The translations under genes and the position numbers were made by a program. DNA of 64,000 nt from Aotearoamyces nothofagi (taxonomy: Eukaryota; Ascomycota; Leotiomycetes; Leotiales; Tympanidaceae): NCBI GenBank assembly GCA_015345905.1, contig JADDTR010000030.1:186001-250000 (forward strand), written 5' to 3'. Shown here piece after piece: positions 21,401 to 32,002 of the stretch. The first letter of the stretch is position 1. Every line of letters starts with the position of its first letter. The notes under the pieces were generated by a model. It ran no database searches, was not told the DNA's origin, and was given only the letters and a program-made list of their open reading frames with translations.

Positions 21401-22565
21401 GTTATGACTTGCAAAGGAGCGTGTTGAAAGTTGGGACTTTTTGGTAGCCTAAGTACAGACCATTACTAGGTAGTAGATAGGCAGCTTCGCACTCTAGGGC
21501 CTTTCCAATAATCCAAGCAACTATTCCAACAGGAACCGCCAAGATGAACAGCACGGAAACCGGGCGAGGGAAGCGAACTTGAGAAGAAAAAGACGAAAGA
21601 GAAAAAAACACCGTGGCACATAACAGGATCAGGAGCGCAATTGCAAGGCAGAATTCCAACCCCTCTGTAAGAGCATTGATATACAGCGCCGGGATAGTGG
21701 GTCTGGGCGCCCATTCGGATACCAGGAGCGTGTCGTGGCTCCCCTGATTCCTTGTCGCCAGGAGTTGACGCTCGCGAATCGTAGCGCGAACGGGGATGGC
21801 CGCATGCCAAGCAAGACGGGCGGGCAGAGGTGAGGCGGTAGAGAGCGCACAAGCAGGTTGGTGAGGATGGGTGAGGTTCGAGGGTGAGCAAAGCGGCGAG
21901 GTATCACGTGCGCGGTGGCTTGGCGCGCACGTAGAGTGAGTGTGAGGATTGGCGCGAGATGGCAATGAGAATTATACTATCAACCATGATACAATAAACA
22001 GCTGTAAATGAAGCAAGACCTGCTGGCAGTTTTAACTAGCATTTCCCGTCAATCCTAGCCCTAGCCTCGTCGTCGCACGACATTCTTCCATCTCCTCCAG
22101 CCCCTATCCCCAAAGGACACAGCCGTCTTCCAACCGGCAAAAGAAAGAAAAAAAGGAGAAAAGGGGACAATGACCTCCTCCATTTACTCTAAAGCTAATA
22201 AGAGCCCCTTGCTGAACTATTTTTGATACAACTACAAGAACGGCATCGATCCCATGCAAAAACCGCAACCAGCAACCGCCTCCTCACAAACAAAGAAACC
22301 CCCCTAAACGACAACACCTCCCACTCCCAACCCCACCCAGAAAAAACCCCCCTCCACCCAACAAAGAGATCCTCGACCCTAAAACCCGCACCGCATGCGC
22401 CCTCTTCTCTTACCGGGAGCAAGCCTTCCCCGCACCCTTCCTGCCCGCGCGCTCCTCCCAGATATTCGCACCCACGAGCCATAGCCACGAGAGTCCTGCT
22501 CTCGCTCACTCGATCGATCGAGCAAGCAAGCGAGCCATCAAGCAATCAAGCGAGCAGGTCGCAAA
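21401..22565. other. Unassigned GC-normal stretch
   Basis: A long minus-strand open frame (21402-21965) encodes two hydrophobic segments (FCLAIALLILLCATVFF and VSVLFILAVPVGIVAWII) but contains no ATG at all, so it is either part of a spliced gene, a relic, or chance. From 22,000 the DNA is C/A-rich with no gene seen, ending in AAGC/GAGC tetramers at about 22,500-22,560. Confidence 0.35.
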
Positions 22566-23060
22566 ATGAAGCAGAGCGCAGCCATGGCGCGGCGAGACTC
22601 GAAACCTGCTACTCGCGCTCCTCCGCGCCTTCGGGATCCCCGCATCGGAGCTCCTGAGCCATCTCCCGGGCGTGCTGCTGCTGCTGCCGCTGCAGGCGAG
22701 AGCGTGCGTCTGGGAGGCGAGAGGGTCACGCCTGTAGCCAGAGTAACAGCCAAGCCAGCAGCAAGGCCAGCAGCAAGACCACACACCCGCCGCCGCCGCC
22801 GTCCCACGCCCAGAAGCCCAGCCCGCCCCGGAGCGCGCACGCAGGCCAAGGCGAGCCCCCATATCCCGCACGTCGCCGAGCGTGGCCCGGCCGACGCGGC
22901 CGTCTCGCTGCGCGACCTGGCGCATTTCCCGCGCCGCAGCGAGCGGCTGGCGGAGAGGCACACGCGGCGGATGTGGGAGGTTGTTTGGGCGTGGGCGAGG
23001 GCGGAGGCGATCGTGGCGGAGATGCGGAGGGCGTGGAGGGAGGGTGGTGGTGGTGAGTGA
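22566..23060 (+). CDS. Possible small hypothetical protein
   Basis: A 164-codon frame starting MKQSAAMARRDSKPATR. Its first two thirds are Ala/Pro/Arg-rich. The last third (SLRDLAHFPRRSERLAERHT, then WAWARAEAIVAEMRRAW) would form an amphipathic, basic helix. Third codon positions are strongly G/C in this part, which favours real coding, but the whole locus is GC-rich and the opposite strand is also open. No homology is recognised. Confidence 0.35.
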   Translation: MKQSAAMARRDSKPATRAPPRLRDPRIGAPEPSPGRAAAAAAAGESVRLGGERVTPVARVTAKPAARPAARPHTRRRRRPTPRSPARPGARTQAKASPHIPHVAERGPADAAVSLRDLAHFPRRSERLAERHTRRMWEVVWAWARAEAIVAEMRRAWREGGGGE

Positions 23061-23883
23061 TGAGCGATCTGGAAAGGGGGGGGGGGGAGGGGGTTGCTTT
23101 TGTGGGATGAGGAGATGGGGGAAGAAAGGATAGGAGAGGTTAGGAGAATAAATGAGGAGAATAGAGGAGGAGAGAGAGAGAGAGCAAGGCTTGAGACCTC
23201 CCTCCCTCCCAGCCAGCCAGGCGGCGATGTATATAGTGTATCGTATCGTATCGCATCGCATCGTATCGCATCGTATCGTACCGATTAAAAAAGGATGCAG
23301 ACGCAGCAATGCAGCAGCACGAAACAAACCCATCACCAAAGACCGAATCACAAATCACCAACCAAAAAAAAACACGAGACGGAATAGAAAAAGCGGTGTG
23401 TTGTATATTCTCCCTCCGCCCTCCCCCCCGTCCTCTCTCCTGCTTCACTTACATAGCCATAACCATAACTCTCTCTCTCTCTCTCTCTCTCGCATAAGAC
23501 GAAAGAGAGACATCTATCTTATAAAGAAGAAGAAAAAAAGAGGTCTATCGAAAGAGACAATATATATACATATATATATATATATATACCCCTCCCCTTC
23601 CCTGGTCGTCAAATCTCTATTTTTGATTATCCTGATCTAGACTTTCTGTCCCTTCATTCCTTCTTTTCGACTCCTCCTCCCCCTAGCCTCTTTTCTACGT
23701 CGCTTCCATCCTTCTACGCTTCTCTATACGACGCTGGGAAAAATTTAACAAGATAAGATCTTTCGTCTCGGGACATCAATAAAGGCCAGCCGTGATAAAT
23801 TAAAAAAGAAAAAGAAAAATTCCCCTAGGAAAACGCCTCTATCATTCAGAAACCAAAAAAGAGCAGGGCGTCGTGGCGTCTCA
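23061..23883. repeat. Simple-repeat-rich non-coding stretch
   Basis: Contains a 12-base G run at 23076-23087, a GTATC/GCATC pentamer array of about 8.5 units at 23238-23280, a CT run of 11 units at 23469-23490, and TA runs at about 23560-23588. It is the 3' flank of the minus-strand gene ending at 23884. No gene is seen. Confidence 0.75.
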
Positions 23884-24646
23884 TTAGCTCCACGTGCGCT
23901 CGCCGTGGCTCTGGACGCCCCACGAGTCCTCCAGCTCGCGGAGGCGCTGCAGGAACGGTCTCCAGCCCTCCTTCTCCTTGATGTTCCCGTACTCGTCCTC
24001 GTCGTCCTCGACGGTCGAGTAGTCGATGCCGATGTTCTCGAGCTTGCCGTCGAGGCCGCGTCCGGCGTCGCAGTCGTCGTTGGGCGCCTCGATGCCGGAT
24101 TTCTTGATGCCGCAGCTCGAGCCGAACGCTGCGTCGATGGAGTTTGTGGCGTGCGTGAGGTGGTGCAGGCTCGGGAATAGCTGCGCGGTGATTAGTGGCA
24201 TGTCCTCAATTGGGTGGCAGCTGGGGCAATTGAGCCAGCTGAGGCGGGACACTCACAAAGGTCCGTGGAGGGACGTCGCCTTGGCATTCCCCGTCCTTGA
24301 CTACGCTGATGCGTAGCTTATATCCAGGCAAAGCCGGTTCATTCTCGGGCACGTCTGTTGCCGTACTCGTCGCCTTGACTGCAGGTTTTGGTTCCCAGAG
24401 ATGAGGCGTGGTACAGGTGTCACTCACAGTGGCAGTCTGGACGTCCGACATGGTGAAATAGGGTCTCTCTGCTCTCTTCAGAAAGGCGGGCGAAGGGAAG
24501 AGATATTCTGGTGTCTGCGACGGCTTAGAGGTAATGGACTTGGCAGCTGGGGATAGCGAGGCTGCGATGGGATACGACAGTGTCTTTGTGTTGCGGATGA
24601 GGTCGTGTGTGATGACAAGATGTGGGTTTTGGACCGTGCGAGGCAT
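23884..24646 (-). CDS. Conserved-looking protein, function unknown
   Basis: Two exons read on the minus strand, 24646-24257 and 24180-23884, with a 76-nt intron (GTGAGT..GCAG, branch CTAAT 14 bases before the end), give 228 residues. An alternative acceptor about 30 bases earlier would keep the frame and add 10 residues (DMPLITAQ..). The start is ATG 24646 (MPRTVQNPHLVITHD); a second Met (MSDVQTATVSD) at about residue 66 could be a shorter start. The N-terminal 60 residues are Ser/Ala/Pro/Thr-rich and basic, possibly a mitochondrial leader (inference). The C-terminal exon is acidic (DYSTVEDDEDEYGNIKEKE) and ends with a helix, FLQRLRELEDSW. Third codon positions are G/C-rich. No family is recognised. 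Confidence 0.65.
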
Positions 24647-25183
24647 CTTCCCGGCGCTCTCTCAGAGTTTTATTTATAAGCTCTTTGGCCGCCCGTTAGT
24701 GAGCGCCGCGCACGAGCTAGTCATGTGATACGGGCGTCGTATGATGAATCCGGGGGTGTCAGAGTGTCAAAACGGGTGCGAGAGCGCTGGGAACGTGGCG
24801 TGATGCGGCGGCGCTTGATCGCGGCACGGCGGAGGGAGTTCGCCGTCGCGCGATCAGACATGGGACTTTTCTGGAATGGAAGAATGGCATCTTGGAGGCG
24901 GGCGAGGCGGGCGAGGAAGGAAAGGCGAGGGGCGCCTGCGTGCTCTATATATATCTCTTTCTTGTCTTTCTTCCCATTGTCCCCCGTCGGTTTACCCGGC
25001 GTGCGGGCGACGGGTGCGGACAGGAACACCACGTGTTGTGGTGTTGTTCTGTTGTTCGAGCGAGTCCAGAGGGGCCACTCACTCCACACGCAAGATTCCG
25101 ACAATCTGGACGGACCGAGGCGCCGACTGGGCGGTGGCTGTGGCGTGGCTGTGGCGGTGGCTGTGGCGCAGTGAACGCGGTAT

Positions 25184-25267
25184 GAATCGTGAACCGTGAA
25201 CTGCGAACTGTGAACCGTAAACCGTGAGCCGTAAACAGCGAGCCGTGAATCCTGAATCGTGAGTCTG
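25184..25267. repeat. Twelve-unit heptamer array GARYCGT
   Basis: Twelve uninterrupted 7-base units: GAATCGT, GAACCGT, GAACTGC, GAACTGT, GAACCGT, AAACCGT, GAGCCGT, AAACAGC, GAGCCGT, GAATCCT, GAATCGT, GAGTCTG. The phase is kept without any indel, although the units vary by transitions. Confidence 0.85.
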
Positions 25268-25383
25268 GTGGGGGAAACGGCCACCGCAGGGTCGCCGCAG
25301 CCGCTGGGGCTCAGGAGGTATAGCTGGCAGATCCCAGTACGTATAGATACAGTACAAGTACAGTAGATACCGGGTGCGGCGGC

Positions 25384-25545
25384 ATCTATGGTGGCAACAA
25401 GCCGTACTGTCCTGTCTATAGCACATCTAGATGCCATCTGTGGTGGCAAGTATGGCGACGTTCAGGGTGGCATCCATGGTCACATCTGTGGTCACATCCG
25501 CCATGTCGTCCATGTCATCCGTCATGGCACATGGCATATGGCCAG
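25384..25545. repeat. Short degenerate repeats around CATC-TGGT
   Basis: Repeated 13- to 14-base pieces of the type ATCTATGGTGGCA, CATCCATGGTCACA and CATCTGTGGTCACA, followed by CCATGTCGTCCATGTCATCC. They are spaced irregularly at first, then head-to-tail. Confidence 0.65.
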
Positions 25546-26061
25546 TGCATATCTATAGTACCATAAACAATCGCCTTCCGGCTTGTACCCGTCCAGCCGG
25601 CACTCCCTGACTTGCGATTCGATTCATCATTAATCCGATCCGAATGGCAATGCCGCAAAAAAAAAAGGGATCAAAAATCGATCCAAGGAAATCAGGTGAA
25701 GTGGTGAGACGTAAGAAAAGACCCGTCAGGTGATGGAGAATCTGAGCCTCCAGTCGTCTCATTGCAGTCATATCAATCATATAAATCTCTATGGACAAAT
25801 ACCATCGTAGAAAACATCAATGTTCGTGGCATATACATAAATACAGAGTGCGTGGGATATCGCCAAGAAATAAGGTAGCAAGCATTAGCAATGCTAGTGA
25901 TGGCATCGCGACCGTGACACGAATACATCCATCCAGATTGCAATCAATCATCAACAAATGAGACAGACCTCTTCCCATAGTGCGATCCGACACTTCACTT
26001 CTTCTCCGGATCATTAACATCTCCTACCATTCCTCCTGATTTTCGTTTCGTTTCGTTCAGT

Positions 26062-29000
26062 TCATAGCTCGTCCTTGGCACTGCTGGAGGCAGATCCCAC
26101 TGCACTGCTAATACTGCTTGCGAACTCCTCAACACCTTCGCTAGCTTGTCTGACTGCCTCGCTGGCTCCTTCGCCTGCGGCTGCTGCAAATGCCGCCAGC
26201 TTGACGCGCGCAGACTCGACAGCCGCAGTAAGTCTTGACTGGGCACTCTCCACGGCACCTTGCTCGGGTCCGTATATTGCGCTGCTCACCATGTCGTGTG
26301 CAGATGAGTATGCGTCACCCACCACCGAGGTGGCAGCCGAATAATGATCTGCAGCAACTGAAGTAACAGAGTCATAGATGCTTGCAGCTGTGCTGGTTGC
26401 TGACTCGTAGGCTGGCGTAGAGGTACCATAGATGGCAGCTAAGATTGCTTCCTGAGCAGATGATGCTACATCAGCAATGGAGCTAGAGGCAGCTTCGACG
26501 TAGCCGGTGCTTGAGCCGTATGCTTTCACAGAAGCTGCACTTGAGATTGAACTATAAACAGATACTGCTGATGAGGTAGCCTGTTCATAAGGGCCCTTGC
26601 TAGTACCGTAGACTTGAACGCTTGCTGCTTCTACTGCATCATGGACTCGGGATGACGCACTATCAAGAATTGCCTCCAGAGTTGGTGGTGGAGTAAAGAC
26701 TGAGCTAATAACAGAACTAGCTGACGCATAAGCGTCGCTGGCATATGAAGATGCCGAGGATACAGCTTCGCCAGCTCCCGTGTAGTATGCGGAACTGAAT
26801 CGGCTGTAAACGCTTTCCGTAAAGTCGGGTTCTTTCCCGGACACCAGCTCGCTGATTAGAGATTGCACAGCAGCGTATTGAGCAGCTGCACCATCTGTGG
26901 CTTGAGCTGCATAATCTCCAGCTTGAGAATACAGTGATTCATGGAATGGAGTGGGTGCACCATAGATTTGAAGACTTGCTTTGGTGATTAGAGCTTCCCA
27001 GTTTTCACTAGCCGCAGACGCTACCGATTCAGTCCAGGGGGTTTCACTACCGTATACCACAGTCGAAACCTTAGACGCCGCTGAATCGGCATTACTGGAT
27101 ATGACCGATCCGATACTCTCGAATGTACCAGGCTCAGTTCCGTAAATAGCTTCACTAGCAGCTGATGAGGCTGAGGCAAGAGAGTCTGAAGCGGCCGATA
27201 AAACGGAGCTGTAGCTTGAGTAGGCCTGGGTAGCTAGATTAGAGGCCGTAGCCTCTGACTTGGGCTCTGCAACGCCGGTTACTGAGGCTAACACATTGTC
27301 CAGTTTGGATGAGGCAACTGAAAGAACAGAAGAGTAACTGCTCTGCGCCGCTGATATTGCGCTTTCATAAGCAGGAGTCGAGCTGCCAAGGATACCAACG
27401 CTAGCTCTGTTATAAAGGCTTTGATGGTAAGGTGTGGTGGTTGGTAAGACAGCAGAAGAAGCTGCATCAATAAATTCAGAGTAACGGGCATGAGCTAGAC
27501 CGATGCCAGCATAGTATTGGTTTTGCGCCTGGGTAAGATATCTTTGCGAGGCTGATGTTGGTGTAGCTCCGATAGCAGCCTTCGCACTCGCGTACTGGGC
27601 AGATGCAGCACTCAAGCCTTCTGACAGTCTCGAAGATGCGACAGCAGAGATCGACTCGAGAGCCCCGGGAGGTGCACCATAGATTGCCGTAGATGCAGCA
27701 GCGACAGCTGAAGAATACTGGCTGTCAGCGCTACTAAGTAGGTCAGAATAAGATTGATCAGCTGCAGATAATAAGGATTGATAGATAGGTGTTGGAGACC
27801 CCTTGAATGCCGTCTTTACGGAGCTGTACTGAGACAATGCGTAGGCGTGGGCATCGACATATTTGGCGTTGGCTATCGATAGGACCGATTCTTGTGGGCT
27901 GAGCGGTGTGCCATAAATTGCTGTCGAGGCTGCTGATATCGCCTTTTCTAGTCTGGAACTGGCAGAAGCTTTAGAGTCAGAGAAAGCGGACCGTACCGAA
28001 GATAATTTCTCCTCATGTACAGGTTTGGGTGTGCCGGAGATTTGAGCAAAAACTATTGAAAAGGCCATGGAATAATGATCTGAAGCCCTAGACAAGGCCT
28101 CACTATAAGCCGAACTGGCCTGAGCAGCCATAGAGCTGGCGATAACAGAAGGTGTGCCGTATATAGCAGAGCTTGCACTATCTCGGAATTAGAAATATTT
28201 ATGAGATACTTGGATTTAACTTACGCCGCAACAGCGTCAGAATATCTGCTTGAAGCAACACCAGCAATACTCTCTCCAGTACCAACTGATGATCCATAAA
28301 GAGCGACGGATGCAGCACTAAGGGCCTTTGAATATTGGTCGACTGCTAAGCTGGTAGCAGACTCAACGGATCCTTGTGTTGAGGTCGGCTGGAGAAGAGC
28401 CTCGCTAACAGCTTTGGTCATCTCAGCAAATCTGTCTCCGGCTTCACTCGCCAAGCTTTGAATCTTTTCCGAATAACTGGAATCATCGTCGATAACATCT
28501 TCGTAGACAATCTGCGTTGCCTCAACAAATTGAGCCTGTGCACCACCCCAGACCTTATTTGAAGCTTTAGCAGATACTGAGGAGGCAGAGGAACTGTAAG
28601 CATTTGAAGCACTGCTGGGACTTTCTGATGCAATGCTAGAAGCAGAAGATGCTTCAGAACTTAGGCGCTTCGATGCACTTGATACACTCTTCGAGGCGAC
28701 CCTGCTTCCTGAAGAATCAGAAGATCCAATCACTCCTGAGAGACTGGACGCAGAACTTTCTGCGGCGTCTGAGATAGCAGAAACCGCAGATGAAATGCTA
28801 CTTGAAGCTTGCGAAACAACTCCTAGGCTGGTGTCGGCAAGTGAAGATGATGGACTGGCAACTTTCCCAGCCAGGCTACTGGCGCCTTCACTGGCTACTA
28901 GAGCAATGCTTTCGGCGGTGCCCTGGGAATTCCCAAACAAAGAACTTGATGCCTGGTCGGCAATGCTACTGGCGGAAGCTTGGGCAACAGAGATGACGCT

Positions 29001-31155
29001 CTCGATACTCCCTTGAGAAGTACCCAGTATAGAGCTTGATGCCGCATCAGCGATGCTGCTGGCACTACCCTTCGCAACCGAAACTGCACTTTCCACGCTA
29101 CCTTGATTGGCAGATGACATGGAAGAGGCTACGTTGACAGCACTCTCAGACAAATCAGGCGTAACACTCTTTGCGCTGTCTACTTGGGATGGTACAACTG
29201 AAGAAGCGAAATCAATGGTTGAAGAACTGGCCGCTGAACTAAAAGGTTCAGCTGTACCCTCAGAGCTTGAGGGGCTACCTGCAACTGCTTCGATTACCTC
29301 GCTGGCCTTTTCCGGAATGTTTTGGCCAGCCACAGCAGCAGCGGCCGGTAAGGACTTTGTAGACCAGTCGTCACTTGAGTCACCAGTAGATAGCTTCCAT
29401 CGGCCGGTCTCTTTCAAACGAGCAAGCTCCTTAGCAGCATCCTCTGCGATTGCCATGGCCCTACTTTCAATGTCTTCTGAGGCAGCTCGAGCATTAGCCA
29501 AGCCGGAATGAGAGGTAGCAACCTCTTCAACATCTTTTCGCCATTCGTCAAACTTGTTTTTTAATGCGTGGTATTTGGTCCAATCCTTGTGAGTAATACC
29601 GTCAGTCCATGCCCAGCGCATTCCTATCTCTTGAAGTCCAAGGTCGCGAATATGGTCAATGATCTGGAACGTATCATCGGCCGCCTTTGTGATGAGTGCG
29701 TTCGTCTCACGATCATAGCTCTGTCGCCAGCTTCTGATAGCTTGGGCCTTGTCTTTGATTGCAACACCAGACTTTCGTACGGCAGACGTTATTTCTTCCT
29801 CCGCGCCTTCCCTGCCACTTTCCAGTGATTTCTTGATAGTTGATAAGATGTTTTCTTTTAGTCCCTCCAATTCAGAAGCAACAGTTTCTTCTAATTGAAC
29901 CAGGCTCGCTTCCCCAACCCCATTGGCTTGTTTCTGCACAAATATGTCCGTGATCTCTGTAATTCTTTCGTCTAGTTCATCAGATCCTTCATCAGCAGCC
30001 TTTGCAAACTTCGATTGCCACGTCTTAAGGTCTTCTGAAACGATTTTCGCGGCCTTAGCTCGTTGCTCATCTGGAGTTAAAGGTGTTGACGCCGAGGCGA
30101 TGCTGGATGAGACTTGACTCTTTAATTCAGAGGGAGTCGAAGTCGAGATAGTCGTATGAGCCGAGGAAATAGAAGAGATGACAGATGAGATGGAGCTGGA
30201 AGTAGATGAAGTAGAAGGGCTATCACACGGTTAATAAACCACTTTGCAAAAGGAACAATTGGAGCATACTTATCAGCCTCCGCCACAGCTGCCTGCAACT
30301 TCTTTCCATCACGATATTTCCCGAGACGTTCCCCAATTCGGACAAGTTGTGGTTCGACGTTCTCGCTGTACAGAACTCTAGCCTTTGGCCAAATCGTTCT
30401 GTCGAGGAAGACTACACCGGTCGTCCATGCCCATTTAGCATAGGGGATTCCCGTCTTCACAATAAAATCGTTTAAAACCTCATAGGTATGTTGAGCATAT
30501 GGTTGAACAGTATTGTAGGTTGGTAGAATTGAGGCGTAATACGTCTGTAGAGCATTATCCCTAGCAATAGTAAAATACGGTCCTGCTGTAGCTGCAACTT
30601 TCTCGATATGGGGTGCCAAAGTCCTGCCGTAGTATCGGTGCGCAGCATCACTCAAGCTAGAGACTCGTGGCTGAACTGACTTCTCCCACTGTGCTTGACC
30701 AAACGCTTGAGCTTGCGCAACGCGTGGAGCGCCGTATATCTTGCCATAGACAGTTACTGGTTTGAACACCTTCCTGTCGAGGATATCGTAATAGGGTCTT
30801 GCAGAGTCTACATAAGGTGCTGCGTACGTATTGTAGTATGGTGTGAGATGGGGTGTAATTGTGGATTTGACATGGAGGTATGGTTTGCAGACTTTTGGAG
30901 ACTCGGCTGTGAGAAGCTCAAATGACGCAGGACATCGGAAGAGGATCGTTATAATGGAATACCAGGTAAAGAGCCTAAAGATGTCAGTAAAGCTTGTAGC
31001 ACCATGTTCGTGGATGCTCACCTGGTAAGAATGCTGACAAGTCTACCAATGATACTCCTTTGAGGCTTGACTTTTCTCGACCTGGGTACTACAGCGTGCC
31101 CATTCAGCCCCTTGTGCGCCGGATCAACAACTGTTCCATTGCCTTCCACTGCCAT
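26062..31155 (-). CDS. Giant membrane-anchored Ser/Ala repeat protein
   Basis: Four exons read on the minus strand: 31155-31022, 30974-30270, 30219-28225 and 28177-26062. Introns are 47, 50 and 47 nt, all GT-AG and phase-consistent, giving 1649 residues. The start MAVEGNGTVVDPAHKG is preferred over an upstream Met. A hydrophobic helix near residues 48-65 (TWYSIITILFRCPASF) anchors the N-terminus. A conserved-looking Tyr/Pro-rich domain follows (SARPYYDILDRKVFKPV, then VEPQLVRIGERLGKYRDGKK). Next is a charged helical region (LKTWQSKFAKAADEGSDEL). From about residue 640 to the end there are roughly twenty repeats of 35-45 residues with a core like ASSAIYGTPxPxxES flanked by Ser/Ala helices with spaced Tyr. 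I recall homologues carried under the misleading label 'hoxa13'; there is no homeodomain. Amphipathic helices could coat membrane or lipid surfaces (inference). It is divergent from the Doa10 gene. Confidence 0.85.
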
Positions 31156-32002
31156 CGCGGCGCGCGCAATCCTCCCGTCACTGGTATTGAATGGCAGGTA
31201 GCTTGACGAGGAGAATTGCAAGTCTGAAATGAGCCTTGTCCTTTGTTTTATTAAACTTGATTAAAACAAGCGGTGTAGCAAGCAAGCAACGTACGTTTCT
31301 ATGTCGTGACTTCGTAGACGTGAGAGATTTAAAGGAGGAGGTCGAAATACACTCGCGACCTGAGTGCTTGATGGTAGCCTCTATCAAAGCAAGAGATATT
31401 CCCGGCCTACAATCTTGGAAATGAGTGTAGCTTCCTTGTCAGGTTACTGTTAAGCGACGTCATTCAACATCTGAAAGATACAGGAAATTAAATTGACTAC
31501 TGCAAGAACAGGTTTGCTCAGCATATGCAAATTCGGGATGGGCACGCTGCTGTTATGAGAATGGCATTATGGGCGGCAAATATGGATTCCTGCGAAGTTG
31601 GACAGCTTTCCAAAACTCGGATTTTGCGACCGAGATCGTCTCGTTTCGTATGCAAAGCTACTTCGACAATCTCAGCTTAAGATGACGCACGGACATTATA
31701 AGTAATCTGCACGTGACCATGCATGTTATTTAACGGGGATATCCGCCTCGATGATGCCCGCCCATCTCTCTCTAAGGCTGACTTTTTTTTGTCTTTGCAA
31801 AGCATCGAACGTCTGCGACATATGAGATATCTGTCACAAGAGGTTTTCTCTAGACTGCTCTGATCAGTGTAGGATAACGAGTTTCCCAGACAAGTCGTGC
31901 GCAGGCGCCTCCCCAGGCTCAGATGCTTCCCTGAGCTTTAGCCAGGAGGCTTCGCCTTTCAACCCCCCCAACATTACCTCTTCACCGTCTGCGGATCCCA
32001 TC
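31156..32002. promoter_or_regulatory. Shared divergent promoter region
   Basis: 847 bp between the ATG of the repeat protein (minus) and the ATG of Doa10 (plus). It must hold both promoters. A T8 tract and C/T-rich leader precede the Doa10 start. No specific factor site can be named. Confidence 0.6.

Larger units (their letters stand above)
24647..26061. other. Repeat-rich intergenic stretch
   Basis: 1.4 kb between two minus-strand genes. It holds a GGTGGCTGT-type run (25131-25170), a heptamer array (25184-25267) and a cluster of CATCYRTGGT-type repeats (25384-25545). Open frames across it on both strands reflect these repeats rather than genes. Confidence 0.55.

Noticed and set aside
21402-21965. 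Minus-strand frame of about 187 codons with two hydrophobic segments
   Set aside because: It contains no ATG anywhere and no upstream exon could be found, so it is not called as a gene.
24721-25449. Minus-strand 242-codon frame over the heptamer array
   Set aside because: The frame is kept open by the repeats, begins without convincing context and reads as low complexity.
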